In this document: piece after piece, positions 1 to 12,078 of the stretch
How positions within the stretch are numbered: the first letter of the stretch is position 1
Layout: each line of letters opens with the position of its first letter
Assembly (NCBI RefSeq): GCF_014851585.1
Contig: NZ_JACVAB010000002.1
Coordinates: forward strand, 186,001-250,000
Reading direction: 5' to 3'
DNA: 64,000 nucleotides
From: Agrobacterium sp. AGB01
Lineage (GTDB): Bacteria; Pseudomonadota; Alphaproteobacteria; Rhizobiales; Rhizobiaceae
The notes under the pieces: model-generated
Database searches by the model: none
Told to the model about the DNA's origin: nothing
What the model saw: only the letters and a program-made list of their open reading frames with translations
Translations under genes and position numbers: made by a program

Positions 1-1
1 C

Positions 2-988
2 ATGGACATTTTCGAGCATTCGTTGAAACTGTGGGAAGGCTTGAGCCAGGAATTGAACTACAACGTCATGTATTCGCCACGCGGCGTGATGATGTTATCG
101 CATAACATCCATGACATGCAGTCGTTCAAACGCCACATCAATGCCAATCGTCTTTATGGCATTGATAATGAGTGGCTGACGCCGGAACAGGCCAAGGCCT
201 ATTGCCCGCCGCTCGATATCTCCGGCACAGCCCGTTACGCGATCAATGGTGCTGCCTTGCAGCGCCGTGGCGGCACGGCCCGTCATGATGCGGTCAATTG
301 GGGTTATGCGCGTGCCGCCTCCGATCGGGGTGTCCATATCATTCAGAACTGCGAAGTGACCGCCATCCGGCGCGGGCCTGACGGTGCGGTGATCGGAGTT
401 GAGACGAACCGTGGATTTATAGGTGCGAAAAAGATTGGCGTATCGGCGGCCGGGCATTCGTCTGTCGTCATGTCGATGGCTGATGTGCGGGTGCCGCTGG
501 AAAGCCAGCCGCTACAGGCGCTGGTGTCCGAACCGCTTAAGCCCATCATTCCATGCGTGATCATGTCCAATACGGTGCATGCCTATATTTCCCAATCCGA
601 TAAGGGAGAGTTGGTAATCGGTGCTGGAACGGACCAGTACACATCCTATTCGCAGACCGGTGGTTTGCAGATCATCACCCACACACTGGATGCCATTTGT
701 GAGCTTTTCCCGGTTCTGCGGCGCGTCAAGATGATGCGCCAGTGGGGTGGCATTACCGACAACACACCTGATCGCTCCGCCATCCAGAGCGTGACGCCGG
801 TGCCAAACCTCTTTGTCAATTGCGGCTGGGGTACCGGCGGCTTTAAGGCGACGCCGGGTTCAGCGCATCTGTTTGCGCATCTGATTGCACGGGGTGAGCC
901 GCACCGGCTGGCCGCCGGGTTGACGCTCGACCGTTTCCGCACCGGCCGACTGATCGATGAAGCCGCCGCTGCGGCAGTTGCGCACTAA
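2..988 (+). CDS. soxB: Sarcosine oxidase beta subunit, 5' end outside window
   Basis: Beta subunit of heterotetrameric sarcosine oxidase, which demethylates sarcosine to glycine and passes the one-carbon unit to tetrahydrofolate. About 328 residues are visible; the family is usually a little over 400, so the N-terminal FAD-binding Rossmann motif lies before the window and the first ATG here is internal. The segment GGTARHDAVNWGYA (residues ~91-104) matches the conserved region holding the His that carries covalent FMN in this family. The C-terminal motifs GGITDNTPDRS and NCGWGTGGFKATPG are typical of DAO-fold sarcosine oxidases. The gene is followed 17 bases later by soxD, then soxA and soxG, the standard B-D-A-G order. 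The family call is secure; only the truncation by the window edge limits it. Confidence 0.95.
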   Translation: MDIFEHSLKLWEGLSQELNYNVMYSPRGVMMLSHNIHDMQSFKRHINANRLYGIDNEWLTPEQAKAYCPPLDISGTARYAINGAALQRRGGTARHDAVNWGYARAASDRGVHIIQNCEVTAIRRGPDGAVIGVETNRGFIGAKKIGVSAAGHSSVVMSMADVRVPLESQPLQALVSEPLKPIIPCVIMSNTVHAYISQSDKGELVIGAGTDQYTSYSQTGGLQIITHTLDAICELFPVLRRVKMMRQWGGITDNTPDRSAIQSVTPVPNLFVNCGWGTGGFKATPGSAHLFAHLIARGEPHRLAAGLTLDRFRTGRLIDEAAAAAVAH

Positions 989-1005
989 GGCTTGAGGACT
1001 AAACC

Positions 1006-1326
1006 ATGCTGATTATTCGTTGCCCTTATTGCGAAGATGACCGTTCCGAATTGGAGTTTCGCTGGGCGGGTGAGGCGCATATTGCGCGCCCTGAAAACAT
1101 TGCCGAGATTTCCGATGAGGCTTTTTCGGAGTTCTTTTTCATGCGTGACAATACCAAGGGGCTGATTTTTGAGCGCTGGCGCCACATTCATGGCTGCGGG
1201 CGTTTTTTCAATGCAGCCCGGCACACGGTCAGTGACCGGATTTATCTGACTTACAAGGCAGGTGAACCGAAGCCTGATGCCGCTGCCGGTCTTGAAATTG
1301 CCAGTGATAAAGGAGCGTCGAAATGA
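1006..1326 (+). CDS. soxD: Sarcosine oxidase delta subunit
   Basis: Small delta subunit (106 aa) of tetrameric sarcosine oxidase. It starts with MLIIRCPYC, giving Cys6 and Cys9. A later HIHGCGRFFNAARHT segment supplies His60 and Cys64, the pattern of the structural zinc site in this family. The length is normal for SoxD. Its stop codon overlaps the soxA start (ATGA at 1323-1326), so soxD and soxA are probably translationally coupled. The subunit is thought to stabilise the complex rather than catalyse. The position between soxB and soxA agrees with the usual operon order and leaves little doubt. Confidence 0.95.
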   Translation: MLIIRCPYCEDDRSELEFRWAGEAHIARPENIAEISDEAFSEFFFMRDNTKGLIFERWRHIHGCGRFFNAARHTVSDRIYLTYKAGEPKPDAAAGLEIASDKGASK

Positions 1327-4316
1327 GCGGCGCATATCGTATTGCCGGGGTGGGGCGTCTGACGCCTGCACGCACTGCCCGTTTTACCTTTGACGGGAAG
1401 ATTTACACGGCGCTTGAAGGTGACACGGTGGCCGCAGCATTGCTGGCCAATGGTGTTCACCTTATTGGTCGTTCGTTCAAATATCACCGGCCACGCGGTT
1501 TTCTTTCGGCAGGTCCTGAAGAGCCCAATGCCTTGATTGATGTGTCGCGCGATGCTGGCCGTCGCCAGCCAAATGTGCGCGCCACTGTGCAGGAGGTGTT
1601 CGACGGCGCCATCATCCGTTCGCAAAACCGCTTCCCAACCCTGTCTTTTGACGTAGGCGCGATCAACGATCTGTTTTCACCGTTTTTTGCCGCCGGTTTT
1701 TACTACAAGACCTTCATGTGGCCGAAGAGCTTCTGGCACAAGATTTACGAGCCGGTCATTCGCCGGGCTGCCGGGCTTGGCGTGGTACCAGATGAGGCGG
1801 ATGCCGATCACTACGCAACCCGCTACGCGCATTGTGATGTGCTGGTGGCGGGCGGTGGTGCCGCGGGTCTGACGGCGGCACTTGCCGCTGCCCGAACCGG
1901 TGCCAATGTGATCCTTGCGGATGAGCAACCGGAGGCCGGTGGCGCCCTGCATTTCGACAAGGGTGCTATTATCGATGGCATGGAAGGTTATGACTGGGCG
2001 CAGGCGACCATCGCCAAGTTGAGAGCCATGCCAAATGTGCGGATCTTGCCGCGCACCACCGTCTTTGGATATTACAATCACAACTTCCTTGGGCTTGCGG
2101 AACGATTGAGCGATCATTTGGTGTTGCCGGAAAAGGCGCAGCCGCGTGAGCGTCTGTGGCAGGTTCGCGCCAAGCAGGTTGTTCTGGCGACAGGCTCCAT
2201 CGAGCGTCATATGGTGTTTGCCAATAATGACCGACCCGGCATCATGCTGGCATCGGCAGGGCGCACCTATCTCAACCATTATGGTGTGGCGGTCGGTCAC
2301 AAGGTGGGCGTCTATACCGCCCATGATTCTGCCTATGAAACGGCCTTTGATCTGAAAAAGGCTGGCGTCGAGATTGCCGCTATTGTCGACTGCCGCGATA
2401 ACCCGGCGGAAAGCCTGTTGGCCGAGGCACGTTCGCTCGGCATCACAGTCCTGACTGGTCATAGTGTTTTCAACACATCGGGACGTTTGCGGGTGTCGTC
2501 GATAACCGTCGGTCGCAACGGCGGTGCGTCCAAGCGCAAGATTTCCGTTGATGCTCTGCTGGTTTCGGCGGGCTGGACGCCTTCAGTACATCTGTTCTCG
2601 CAATCACGCGGCAAGCTGCGGTTCGATGCGCAGAATGATCGTTTCCTACCTGATGTCCATGTGCAGGACTGTATTTCCGTTGGTACCTGCAATGGCACGG
2701 ATGACTTGGAAGCACTGATTGCCGAGGCGCTTACGGCCGGTGAAAATGCCGCAAAAGCGGCCGGTGCCGCCGAGGATGCCGATGTCTACTTCACCGGTAG
2801 CAACTCGCGCAACTGGACCGGTGGCATGATCGGGGCGGCGGAAGGTGCAGGGGAAGATAGCGGCGTCAAAGCCTTTATCGACTTCCAGCACGATGTCTGC
2901 GCCAAGGATATTCGCCTTGCGGTGCGTGAAGGCATGCACTCCATCGAACATATTAAGCGCTTCACGACGAACGGCATGGCTTCTGATCAGGGCAAGCTCT
3001 CCAACATGCATGGTCTCGCCATTGCTGCGGAAGCGCTGGGTCGCGACCTGCCGAAAGTGGGACTGACCACCTTCCGTGCGCCCTATACGCCGGTGACCTT
3101 CGGCACGCTGGTCAACCACTCGCGTGGCCATCTGTTTGATCCGACGCGCAAGACACCGATGCATGCGCTTGAAGAGGCTGCCGGTGCGGTGTTTGAAGAT
3201 GTCGGCAACTGGAAACGTGCGTGGTTTTTCCCGCGAGCCGGTGAAAACATGCACGAAGCGGTCAACCGCGAATGCAAGACCGCCCGTGACACGGTCGGCG
3301 TGTTTGACGCTTCAACGCTCGGCAAGATCGAGGTTGTTGGGCCGGATGCCGCAAAGTTCCTCAATCTGATGTATACCAATGCCTGGGACACGCTGAAACC
3401 GGGCAAATGCCGTTACGGCATTATGACCCGCGAAGATGGCTTTGTGTACGATGATGGTGTTGTCGGGCGCATTGCGGAAGACCGTTTCCATGTGACGACG
3501 ACAACAGGTGGAGCGCCACGCGTGTTGCACCATATGGAAGATTATCTGCAAACTGAATTCCCGCATCTGAATGTCTGGCTGACATCGACCACCGAACAAT
3601 GGGCGGTCATCGCCGTGCAGGGACCAAAGGCGAGGGAGGTGATTGAGCCGTTTGTTGAGGGCATTGATATTTCCAACGAAGCCTTCCCGCATATGAGTGT
3701 TGCGGAAGGCAAGTTCTGCGGTGTGCCAACCCGGTTGTTCCGTGTGTCGTTTACCGGCGAACTTGGTTTCGAAATCAACGTTCCCGCGGACTTCGGACCG
3801 GCAGTCTGGCAGGCCGTTCGCAAACGGGCAGAAGCGGTGGGTGGTTGCCTGTACGGTACGGAAACCATGCATGTTCTGCGCGCCGAAAAGGGGTACATCA
3901 TCGTCGGTCAGGATACTGACGGCACAGTGACACCTGACGATGCGGGTCTGTCCTGGGCGGTTTCCAAAAAGAAGACGGACTTTGTTGGCATTCGCGGGTT
4001 GAAACGACCTGATCTCGTACGGTCCGGACGCAAGCAATTGGTCGGGCTTATGAGCAAGGAACCCACAATCGTACCGGAAGAGGGCGGTCAGATTGTTGCC
4101 GATCCCAACCAGCCCAAACCGATGACCATGCTCGGTCATGTCACCTCTGCCTACTGGTCGGAAAATCTCGGTCGTTCCATCGCGTTCGGCCTGGTGGTGG
4201 ATGGCCATAAGCGGGTGGGCGAGACGCTTTATATCCCACTCGTAGACAGAACGATTGCCGTTGAAGTCACCGATATGGTGTTCTTTGACAAGGAAGGAGG
4301 CCGCATCCATGGCTGA
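1323..4316 (+). CDS. soxA: Sarcosine oxidase alpha subunit
   Basis: Large alpha subunit (997 aa, normal length). Domain order visible: an N-terminal 2Fe-2S-like fold (~15-105) with RSFKYHRPRG; an NAD-binding Rossmann domain starting near residue 172 with DVLVAGGGAAGLTAALAAA and a second dinucleotide motif further on; and a C-terminal aminomethyltransferase (GCV_T-like) domain (~610-990) that binds tetrahydrofolate and makes 5,10-methylene-THF. Together with SoxB it oxidises sarcosine, producing glycine and hydrogen peroxide. The ATG overlaps the soxD stop codon by four bases. The soxG start lies inside the 3' end of this gene, so the operon is tightly coupled. Confidence 0.96.
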   Translation: MSGAYRIAGVGRLTPARTARFTFDGKIYTALEGDTVAAALLANGVHLIGRSFKYHRPRGFLSAGPEEPNALIDVSRDAGRRQPNVRATVQEVFDGAIIRSQNRFPTLSFDVGAINDLFSPFFAAGFYYKTFMWPKSFWHKIYEPVIRRAAGLGVVPDEADADHYATRYAHCDVLVAGGGAAGLTAALAAARTGANVILADEQPEAGGALHFDKGAIIDGMEGYDWAQATIAKLRAMPNVRILPRTTVFGYYNHNFLGLAERLSDHLVLPEKAQPRERLWQVRAKQVVLATGSIERHMVFANNDRPGIMLASAGRTYLNHYGVAVGHKVGVYTAHDSAYETAFDLKKAGVEIAAIVDCRDNPAESLLAEARSLGITVLTGHSVFNTSGRLRVSSITVGRNGGASKRKISVDALLVSAGWTPSVHLFSQSRGKLRFDAQNDRFLPDVHVQDCISVGTCNGTDDLEALIAEALTAGENAAKAAGAAEDADVYFTGSNSRNWTGGMIGAAEGAGEDSGVKAFIDFQHDVCAKDIRLAVREGMHSIEHIKRFTTNGMASDQGKLSNMHGLAIAAEALGRDLPKVGLTTFRAPYTPVTFGTLVNHSRGHLFDPTRKTPMHALEEAAGAVFEDVGNWKRAWFFPRAGENMHEAVNRECKTARDTVGVFDASTLGKIEVVGPDAAKFLNLMYTNAWDTLKPGKCRYGIMTREDGFVYDDGVVGRIAEDRFHVTTTTGGAPRVLHHMEDYLQTEFPHLNVWLTSTTEQWAVIAVQGPKAREVIEPFVEGIDISNEAFPHMSVAEGKFCGVPTRLFRVSFTGELGFEINVPADFGPAVWQAVRKRAEAVGGCLYGTETMHVLRAEKGYIIVGQDTDGTVTPDDAGLSWAVSKKKTDFVGIRGLKRPDLVRSGRKQLVGLMSKEPTIVPEEGGQIVADPNQPKPMTMLGHVTSAYWSENLGRSIAFGLVVDGHKRVGETLYIPLVDRTIAVEVTDMVFFDKEGGRIHG

Positions 4317-4863
4317 TACGATTGAAGCAACAAGAACACAGCCGAATGCCAGCTTCCGGCGTGTTCAGGGCAGCGTTTCCATCGAACAGGCGGCATTCGC
4401 ATCACGCATCTCGCTGCGTGCCAAGGAAGATGCGGTTGGTCCTCTGTCCACGGCACTTGGTCTTGTGCTGCCAACCAGACCCAAAACATCCAGCGTGTCA
4501 GGACTGCGTTCAGCATTGTGGCTCGGGCCGGATGAGTGGCTGGTGATCGACCAATCAGGCGGAGATCTGATGGCGGCTTGTGCCACTGTCGATGCCATAC
4601 ATTCGTCTGCTGATATTTCTCACCGCAACACGGCCTTTATTGTGTCAGGTGAGGATGCGGCCGATGTGCTGAACGCAGGCTGCCCGCAGGACCTGTCGCT
4701 TGCGGCCTTCCCGGTGGGTGCGGTTTCGCGCACGCTGTTTGGCAAGGCCGAAGTGGTTATCTTCCGTGTGACCGAGGATACGTTCCGGCTGGAATGCTGG
4801 CGCTCATTTGCGGAATATGTCGGCGGGTTGCTGCGTGAGGCGGCATCCGAAGTCATATTCTGA
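4309..4863 (+). CDS. soxG: Sarcosine oxidase gamma subunit
   Basis: Gamma subunit (184 aa) of tetrameric sarcosine oxidase, the most variable subunit of the complex. I start it at the ATG at 4309 because a strong ribosome binding site GGAAGGAGG (4292-4300) sits nine bases upstream; the open frame itself extends to 4255 inside soxA. It overlaps soxA by eight bases. Recognisable features are a GCV_T-like fold with LWLGPDEWLVID near the middle, an SHRNTAF motif, and FRLECWRSFAEYV near the C-terminus. Its operon position is diagnostic. Confidence 0.93.
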   Translation: MADTIEATRTQPNASFRRVQGSVSIEQAAFASRISLRAKEDAVGPLSTALGLVLPTRPKTSSVSGLRSALWLGPDEWLVIDQSGGDLMAACATVDAIHSSADISHRNTAFIVSGEDAADVLNAGCPQDLSLAAFPVGAVSRTLFGKAEVVIFRVTEDTFRLECWRSFAEYVGGLLREAASEVIF

Positions 4864-4885
4864 GAGTTGACGTGTAAGGCGCGAC

Positions 4886-4915
4886 GGGCTGTTCCGGTCA
4901 AAGACCGGGCCAGCC
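4886..4915 (+). terminator. Hairpin after sox operon
   Basis: The inverted repeat CCGGTC-AAA-GACCGG is extended by GGCTG/CAGCC across a two-base internal loop. It starts 23 bases after the soxG stop. No clear U-tract follows, so it may be an RNA-stabilising or Rho-dependent 3' structure rather than a classical intrinsic terminator. Confidence 0.4.
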
Positions 4916-4982
4916 AAACCATTCTTCCGAGCAGCCATCTGCCGAGGGAAGATGAAAAATCGGCGTGACCGATTTCACTTTT

Positions 4983-5471
4983 TCAATCTTCGGTCGGTCT
5001 GTCTTTCGGGTCAAACTGAACGATGGTTGTCCATCGCGCGGTCAAGGCAGGTTTCTTTTCGTTTTCGATTTCTACCGAGACATCGTAGCTGGTCATCATC
5101 ATGGCCGCGCCGCGCAGGCGTGCTTCAACCAGTGTGAAATGCCCACGGATACGAGCACCGCTTTTAACCGGGCTGACAAAGCGAATATTTTCAAATCCAT
5201 AGTTGATACCCATGGTCTGTTCGCGGATCTTTGGCAGCGCGCTGTAATTGATGGCAGACAGCAGCGACAGTGTCAGGAAACCATGGGCAATGGTGCCGCC
5301 AAACGGGCTTTCAGCCTTGGCGCGTTCCGGGTCTGTGTGAATGAACTGTTCGTCCAGAGTGGCCTTGGCAAAGGCGTCAATCATCGGCTGATCGACGAGG
5401 ATCCAGTCCGATACGCCGATCTCGCTGCCTACCAGGTCTTTTACGTCTTTTAATGAAATTTCGCGGGTCAT
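4983..5471 (-). CDS. MaoC-like (R)-specific enoyl-CoA hydratase family protein
   Basis: A 162-aa single hot-dog-fold protein of the MaoC/NodN type. The hydratase-2 catalytic pattern is visible: Asp40 and His45 in DEQFIHTD, followed by FGGTIAHGFLTLS. Family members hydrate trans-2-enoyl-CoA to (R)-3-hydroxyacyl-CoA, for fatty-acid breakdown or polyhydroxyalkanoate supply; rhizobial NodN belongs to the same fold. The gene is convergent with the sox operon and is followed by no partner gene, so the context does not fix the substrate. Family assignment is strong; physiological role is open. Confidence 0.85.
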   Translation of the reverse strand: MTREISLKDVKDLVGSEIGVSDWILVDQPMIDAFAKATLDEQFIHTDPERAKAESPFGGTIAHGFLTLSLLSAINYSALPKIREQTMGINYGFENIRFVSPVKSGARIRGHFTLVEARLRGAAMMMTSYDVSVEIENEKKPALTARWTTIVQFDPKDRPTED

Positions 5472-5614
5472 AAGATTTTACCAGAAATGGTGAGGTGAAG
5501 CGCTGCAATGCCTCAGTCTATGTTTGTTGCCCATCTCCCAACAGTGGTGTGCAGTTTTGGGAGGCGCGCTGCTACATCATAAATGTTCACTTGGTGTGGC
5601 AATAACAAGATATG

Positions 5615-7678
5615 TCAGGAGTGATGATAGAAGCCGACGCTGCGGGCAGGCACGGTAGCGCTCTCCTTCTCGGCATCACCGCCAACAGACTTCCAGCCGC
5701 TGCTGGGAAGGATAAAGTTCTGAGGTTCGAATGTGCGGTTGAACAGCACGGCAAGACGCGTCGATTTGATGGTTTTCAGGTCTTTGGTTTTTAACAGCAT
5801 GGCAAAGGGTGTGCCATCGGCTCTTTCCCAATCTGCGACGCTCATAGCCACGCCTTCAGGGTTCAACCATTCGACATCCTGCTCGCTTCCGGTGAAAAAT
5901 TCCGTCGAGGAAAAGACAGCGAAGCGTTTGCGCAAAGACGACAGGAACGCGGTGTGGGCAACCAGTTCGCTGTTCAGGCCTCTCCAGTCGAGCCAGGTAA
6001 GCTCATTGTCCTGCGCATAGGCATTGTTATTGCCCTGCTGTGAGCGTCCACCTTCGTCACCTGCCGTCAGCATGATTGTCCCATGAGTGACAAAGAGTGT
6101 GGACAACATGGCTTTTACGTCAGCGACACGTCTTGCAAGTATTTCCAGATCGTCGGTGTTACCTTCTGCACCATTGTTCCACGAATGGTTTTCATTATGT
6201 CCATCACGGTTTTCTTCGCCGTTTCGCTCATTGTGTTTGCCGGCATAGGAGACGATGTCCATCAGGGTGAAACCATCATGGGCGGCGAGAAAATTGACGC
6301 TGCGGGTTTCCGTTCCGCTGTGGCGTGAAAAAATGCCTGACGAGCCGGCCAGCGCATCGGCCAAGGCACCTGTTGTCCACTGGTCGCCACGCCAGTAACG
6401 ACGCAGATCATCCCGGGCTCGGTCATTCCATTCCAGATAGGAATCCGGAAAATTGCCAAGCTGATATCCATCCGGTCCGATGTCCCAGGGTTCGGCAATC
6501 AGGATGCGATCTTTCAGCAGAGGGTCGTTGTGAATGGCGGCCAGTGTCGGTGATTGCCGTTCGAAACCGGTTGCCGAGCGACCCAGCACCGGCGCCAGAT
6601 CAAAGCGGAAACCATCTATGCCCGCATGCTGAACGAAATGGCGCAGACTATCGACAATAAGCCGACGCACCGGCTCGCTGTCGCAGGCAACTGTGTTGCC
6701 GGTGCCGGTATCATTGACCAGTACACCGGGATTGTCTGCTGCGTGGCGATAATAATTGAGATTGTCGAGCCCGCGCAGTGACAGCGTTGTTCCGTGACGA
6801 TCACTTTCGCCGGTGTGGTTGAACACCAAATCGAGGATGACGCCGATATCCTGTGCATGGAGTGCGGCGACGGTGTCGCGCAGCTCGTTCACGCCACCGG
6901 GCGCCAGACGCGGATCAAGTGCCATGAAGGCAACGGGGTTGTAACCCCAGCCATTGGTCAGGCCGAGAGGCGGCAGATGGCGTTCGTCAATCCAAGCGGT
7001 GATCGGCATCAGTTCGATGGCATCAACACCGATATGTTTGAGGTAGGCTATGACCGACGGATGGGCGAGAGCTGCAATCGTACCACGCTGATGTTCAGGC
7101 ACATCAGGATGCAGCATGGTGAAAGGTTTGACGGCAATCTCATAAATGAAACCGCCCTTATTGAAGCGCGGTTTGTCCAGTGTGACGGGCTTGTGCCGTG
7201 TCACAACCGATTTTGGTGTGACGAAGGCTGTTTCCAGGCCAAAGGTGAACAGGCTTGAATGATTGGAAAAGGGACGATCGAGCACGGTCGCGTACGGATC
7301 GACCAGCAGTTTTGTCGGGTCGAACCACAGGCCGTGATCGGGCGCGTAAACACCGTGTGCCCTGTAGCCATACCGTGCGCCGGGTTTTACGCCATCAACA
7401 AACAGGCGGTGAACATCGTCATCGCCGCGTTCCATCGCCAAGCGGGCAATTTCCTTGTTGCCGGTTTCGTCAAACAGGCACAGTTCAAGTTTCGATGCAT
7501 ATTGAGAGCGGACCGCGAATTCGACGCTATCCTGGAAAAGCTGGGTTCCCCCATGCAAAGCACTGCCGGTGTTGGTGAAAGCGGTGTCATCTGCCATTGG
7601 AAGATATTTCCCGAGCTTTTCCTGCATGGTTTTGACAGGAAGGTTTCGACCGGCGCGCATGGGTGCGGCACCGCACAT
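5615..7678 (-). CDS. glgX: Glycogen debranching enzyme
   Basis: GH13 alpha-1,6-glucosidase that removes limit-dextrin branches left by glycogen phosphorylase. An N-terminal CBM48-like domain precedes the (beta/alpha)8 barrel. Catalytic regions visible are DGFRFDLAPVLGR (nucleophile Asp), LIAEPWDIG (acid/base Glu) and FLAAHDGFTLMD (transition-state Asp). The longest frame gives 687 aa. Internal ATGs at 7627 and 7597 are equally possible, and the latter would begin MADDTAF, closer to where family similarity starts; no start has a strong Shine-Dalgarno. Last gene of the glg operon, 24 bases after pgm. Confidence 0.92.
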   Translation of the reverse strand: MCGAAPMRAGRNLPVKTMQEKLGKYLPMADDTAFTNTGSALHGGTQLFQDSVEFAVRSQYASKLELCLFDETGNKEIARLAMERGDDDVHRLFVDGVKPGARYGYRAHGVYAPDHGLWFDPTKLLVDPYATVLDRPFSNHSSLFTFGLETAFVTPKSVVTRHKPVTLDKPRFNKGGFIYEIAVKPFTMLHPDVPEHQRGTIAALAHPSVIAYLKHIGVDAIELMPITAWIDERHLPPLGLTNGWGYNPVAFMALDPRLAPGGVNELRDTVAALHAQDIGVILDLVFNHTGESDRHGTTLSLRGLDNLNYYRHAADNPGVLVNDTGTGNTVACDSEPVRRLIVDSLRHFVQHAGIDGFRFDLAPVLGRSATGFERQSPTLAAIHNDPLLKDRILIAEPWDIGPDGYQLGNFPDSYLEWNDRARDDLRRYWRGDQWTTGALADALAGSSGIFSRHSGTETRSVNFLAAHDGFTLMDIVSYAGKHNERNGEENRDGHNENHSWNNGAEGNTDDLEILARRVADVKAMLSTLFVTHGTIMLTAGDEGGRSQQGNNNAYAQDNELTWLDWRGLNSELVAHTAFLSSLRKRFAVFSSTEFFTGSEQDVEWLNPEGVAMSVADWERADGTPFAMLLKTKDLKTIKSTRLAVLFNRTFEPQNFILPSSGWKSVGGDAEKESATVPARSVGFYHHS

Positions 7679-7702
7679 TTTACTGTGCAGTGCCTGCTGT
7701 TA

Positions 7703-9334
<1,632 letters not shown>

Positions 9335-10774
9335 TCAATTGCCTTTCGAAGCAAGACGGGAATAAAGGTCGGCATAAAGGCCTGCACTTTTTTCCCACGA
9401 TACGTCTGATTTCATGCCCTGTTTCTGGATTTGCGTCCATAGTTTCGGTTCACTGTAGAAGCGCAATGTCTTGCGCAATGCCTGGCGAAGACCGTTGGCC
9501 GACACGGGCGAGAACTGAATGCCGGTCGCTGCCTTGGCGGCAAGGGCAGCCGGGTTAGCATCGATAACCGTGTCATTCAGACCACCGGTACGGGCGACAA
9601 CGGGCACGCAACCGTAACGAAGGGCATAAAGCTGGGTCAGGCCACAAGGCTCAAAACGGGAGGGGATGATAATACTGTCGCAACCTGCCTGCATGAGATG
9701 TGAAAGTGGTTCATTGTAGCCTATAGCGACGCCTAGGCGGCCATTGTGGCGGGAAGATGCCGCAAGCAGAGCACCTTCCAGAGCGATATCGCCAGCACCC
9801 AGCACCACAAGCCGTGCACCCATATCGACGATTTCATCGGCGACTTCGGCCATCAGGTCGATGCCTTTTTGCCAGGTCAGGCGGGAAATGATGCATAATA
9901 GTGGCGTGTCGTCTTCATCGATGCGGAAGTGCGACGCGACGGCGGCTTTGTTGGCTTTGCGCGCCTTGATGTTTGCCTGGCTGAAGTTGTCCGCGATCAA
10001 AGTATCGGTGGCCGGGTTCCAGACCTGCGTGTCGATGCCATTGACGATACCGAACAGGGCATCCGCCCGGCTGGCAATAACTCCTTCAAGGCCCATGCCA
10101 AATTCTGGTGTGAGGATTTCCTCGGCATAGGATGGGCTGACAGTGCTCAGCGCAGTCGCGGTTTGCAGACCACCTTTCAGGAAACTGACGGAACCGTAAT
10201 ATTCGACAGCTTCCATGAAGGCATGGGCTGGCAGACCCAACTGACTGAAAATAGTGGCGTCGAACTGGCCCTGGAAGGCGATATTATGAATGGTCAGCAG
10301 GCTTGGAATTTCCGGTGCCTCACCATATCGCATATAGACCGGTGCCATGGCACCTTGCCAATCATGGGCGTGCAGAATGTCCGGTTGCCAGCCGGGCAGT
10401 TTTCCGGTGGCGATTTGTGCCGCCGCCAGCGACAGTGCGGCGAAACGTTTCCAGTTATCCTTATAGTCCTTGCCGGTCGCATCAAGATACGGCCCGCCCG
10501 AGCGCGCAAACAGGCTGGGTGCGTCCAGCACCAGCAGGTCCAGACCCTCATGCGTAACTTCGAGAATGTCGCCGGTTTCACCCAGCAGATTATCGAAGGT
10601 CGCAATCTTGCGAGCATCCTTGATCGCCGACATGACCGGCGGATAGCCCGGAATAAGGGTCTTGGTTTCCACCCCCAGCGACTTGATCGCAAGGGGCAGG
10701 GCGCCTGCAACATCCGCAAGGCCGCCGGTTTTGATGAGCGGGTAGACTTCGGATGAAACCGAAAGAACTTTCAT
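9335..10774 (-). CDS. glgA: Glycogen synthase (ADP-glucose type)
   Basis: GT5 glycogen synthase (479 aa from the ATG at 10774), which transfers glucose from ADP-glucose to the growing alpha-1,4-glucan. The N-terminus [20 protein letters not shown] contains the ADP-glucose-binding KTGGL motif. The C-terminal half has [18 protein letters not shown] and a second RTGGLNDTV motif, both characteristic. The frame is open upstream to 10822, but that would overlap glgC, so the KTGGL-containing start is preferred; the gap to glgC is five bases. Upstream Shine-Dalgarno is weak, suggesting coupling to glgC. Confidence 0.96.
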   Translation of the reverse strand: MKVLSVSSEVYPLIKTGGLADVAGALPLAIKSLGVETKTLIPGYPPVMSAIKDARKIATFDNLLGETGDILEVTHEGLDLLVLDAPSLFARSGGPYLDATGKDYKDNWKRFAALSLAAAQIATGKLPGWQPDILHAHDWQGAMAPVYMRYGEAPEIPSLLTIHNIAFQGQFDATIFSQLGLPAHAFMEAVEYYGSVSFLKGGLQTATALSTVSPSYAEEILTPEFGMGLEGVIASRADALFGIVNGIDTQVWNPATDTLIADNFSQANIKARKANKAAVASHFRIDEDDTPLLCIISRLTWQKGIDLMAEVADEIVDMGARLVVLGAGDIALEGALLAASSRHNGRLGVAIGYNEPLSHLMQAGCDSIIIPSRFEPCGLTQLYALRYGCVPVVARTGGLNDTVIDANPAALAAKAATGIQFSPVSANGLRQALRKTLRFYSEPKLWTQIQKQGMKSDVSWEKSAGLYADLYSRLASKGN

Positions 10775-10779
10775 AGGTG

Positions 10780-12042
10780 TTACACGTCCAGCTTGTCGAT
10801 CATGGATTGGGTGATGAGGCATATGCCGTTCTCGGAACGGCGGAAGCGTTTTGCATCCATTTCCGGGTCTTCGCCAACGATCAGACCTTCTGGAATGGTC
10901 ACGCCATGGTCAATGACCACATTGGTCAAACGCGCATGCCGGCCAATGGTAACCTTCGGAAGAATGATCGCACCTTCAAGACGCGAGTAGGAGTTGGCGC
11001 GAACACCTGTGAACAGCAAGCTGCGGTAAAGCGACGAACCGGAGATGATACAATCGCCTGACACCAGCGAGGAAATGGCCGACCCACGACGACCTTCGTC
11101 GTCATGCACAAATTTGGCTGGCGGGTTAATCTCCGCATAGGTCCAGATCGGCCATGATTTGTCGTAGATATCCAGTTCCGGCAGAATATCGGTCAGGTCG
11201 ATATTGGCCTGCCAGTAGGCATCGATTGTGCCAACATCGCGCCAGTAAGGAGCACGTTCAAAATCGGAACGGACGCAGGATTGCGCAAAACGATGCGCCA
11301 CGGCCTTACCGTTTTCCACGATATAGGGAATCATATCCTTACCGAAATCGCGGCTGGAATTGGGATCGTCGGCATCGCGACGCAGGCATTCCATCAGGAA
11401 TTTCGTATGGAAGACGTAAATGCCCATCGAGGCCAGCGCGAAATCCTCGTTGCCGGGAATGCCAGGCGGATCGGCCGGTTTTTCGATGAATGCGCTGATT
11501 TCGTCCTTGTCGTTGACATGCATGACACCGAAGCCGGTTGCTTCCATGCGCGGTACTTCCATGCAGCCAATGGTGACATCCGCGCCTGAATCGACGTGCT
11601 GCTGCAGCATCAATTCATAATCCATCTTGTAAATGTGATCGCCAGCCAGAATGACCATATATTCAGGCGCATAGGGCTCTATGATGTCGATGTTCTGGAA
11701 AACGGCATCGGCGGTACCCTCGTACCACTGCGTTTCCGACACGCGCTGGCTGGCCGGCAGAATATCAAAACTTTCGTTTCGTTCCGGACGCAGAAAGTCC
11801 CAGCCGCGTTGCAGGTGGCGAATAAGCGAATGGGCCTTGTATTGCGTGGCCACGCCAATGCGGCGGATACCTGAGTTCAAGGCATTGGACAGTGCAAAAT
11901 CAATAATGCGGGCTTTGCCGCCAAAATAAACCGCAGGCTTGGCGCGTCGGTCGGTGAGTTCCTTCAAACGGCTTCCACGCCCACCGGCAAGCACATAGGC
12001 CATAGCATCGCGTGCCAGAGGCTGTATTCTTTTTTCGCTCAT
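10780..12042 (-). CDS. glgC: Glucose-1-phosphate adenylyltransferase
   Basis: ADP-glucose pyrophosphorylase (420 aa), the committed step of bacterial glycogen synthesis. The nucleotidyltransferase signature is [20 protein letters not shown], followed by [18 protein letters not shown]. The C-terminal left-handed beta-helix region carries [18 protein letters not shown]. The enzyme family is allosterically controlled, typically by fructose-6-phosphate and pyruvate in Agrobacterium, but regulatory specificity cannot be read with certainty here. A clear ribosome binding site GGGAGGACG lies seven bases before the ATG. It starts 36 bases downstream of glgB. Confidence 0.97.
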   Translation of the reverse strand: MSEKRIQPLARDAMAYVLAGGRGSRLKELTDRRAKPAVYFGGKARIIDFALSNALNSGIRRIGVATQYKAHSLIRHLQRGWDFLRPERNESFDILPASQRVSETQWYEGTADAVFQNIDIIEPYAPEYMVILAGDHIYKMDYELMLQQHVDSGADVTIGCMEVPRMEATGFGVMHVNDKDEISAFIEKPADPPGIPGNEDFALASMGIYVFHTKFLMECLRRDADDPNSSRDFGKDMIPYIVENGKAVAHRFAQSCVRSDFERAPYWRDVGTIDAYWQANIDLTDILPELDIYDKSWPIWTYAEINPPAKFVHDDEGRRGSAISSLVSGDCIISGSSLYRSLLFTGVRANSYSRLEGAIILPKVTIGRHARLTNVVIDHGVTIPEGLIVGEDPEMDAKRFRRSENGICLITQSMIDKLDV

Positions 12043-12078
12043 GTTCGTCCTCCCTCATGGGCCTTCATGTGTGTGCTG

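Noticed and set aside
3312..4310. 332-aa frame opposite soxA
   Set aside because: Overlaps the conserved aminomethyltransferase domain of soxA and has no recognisable motif.
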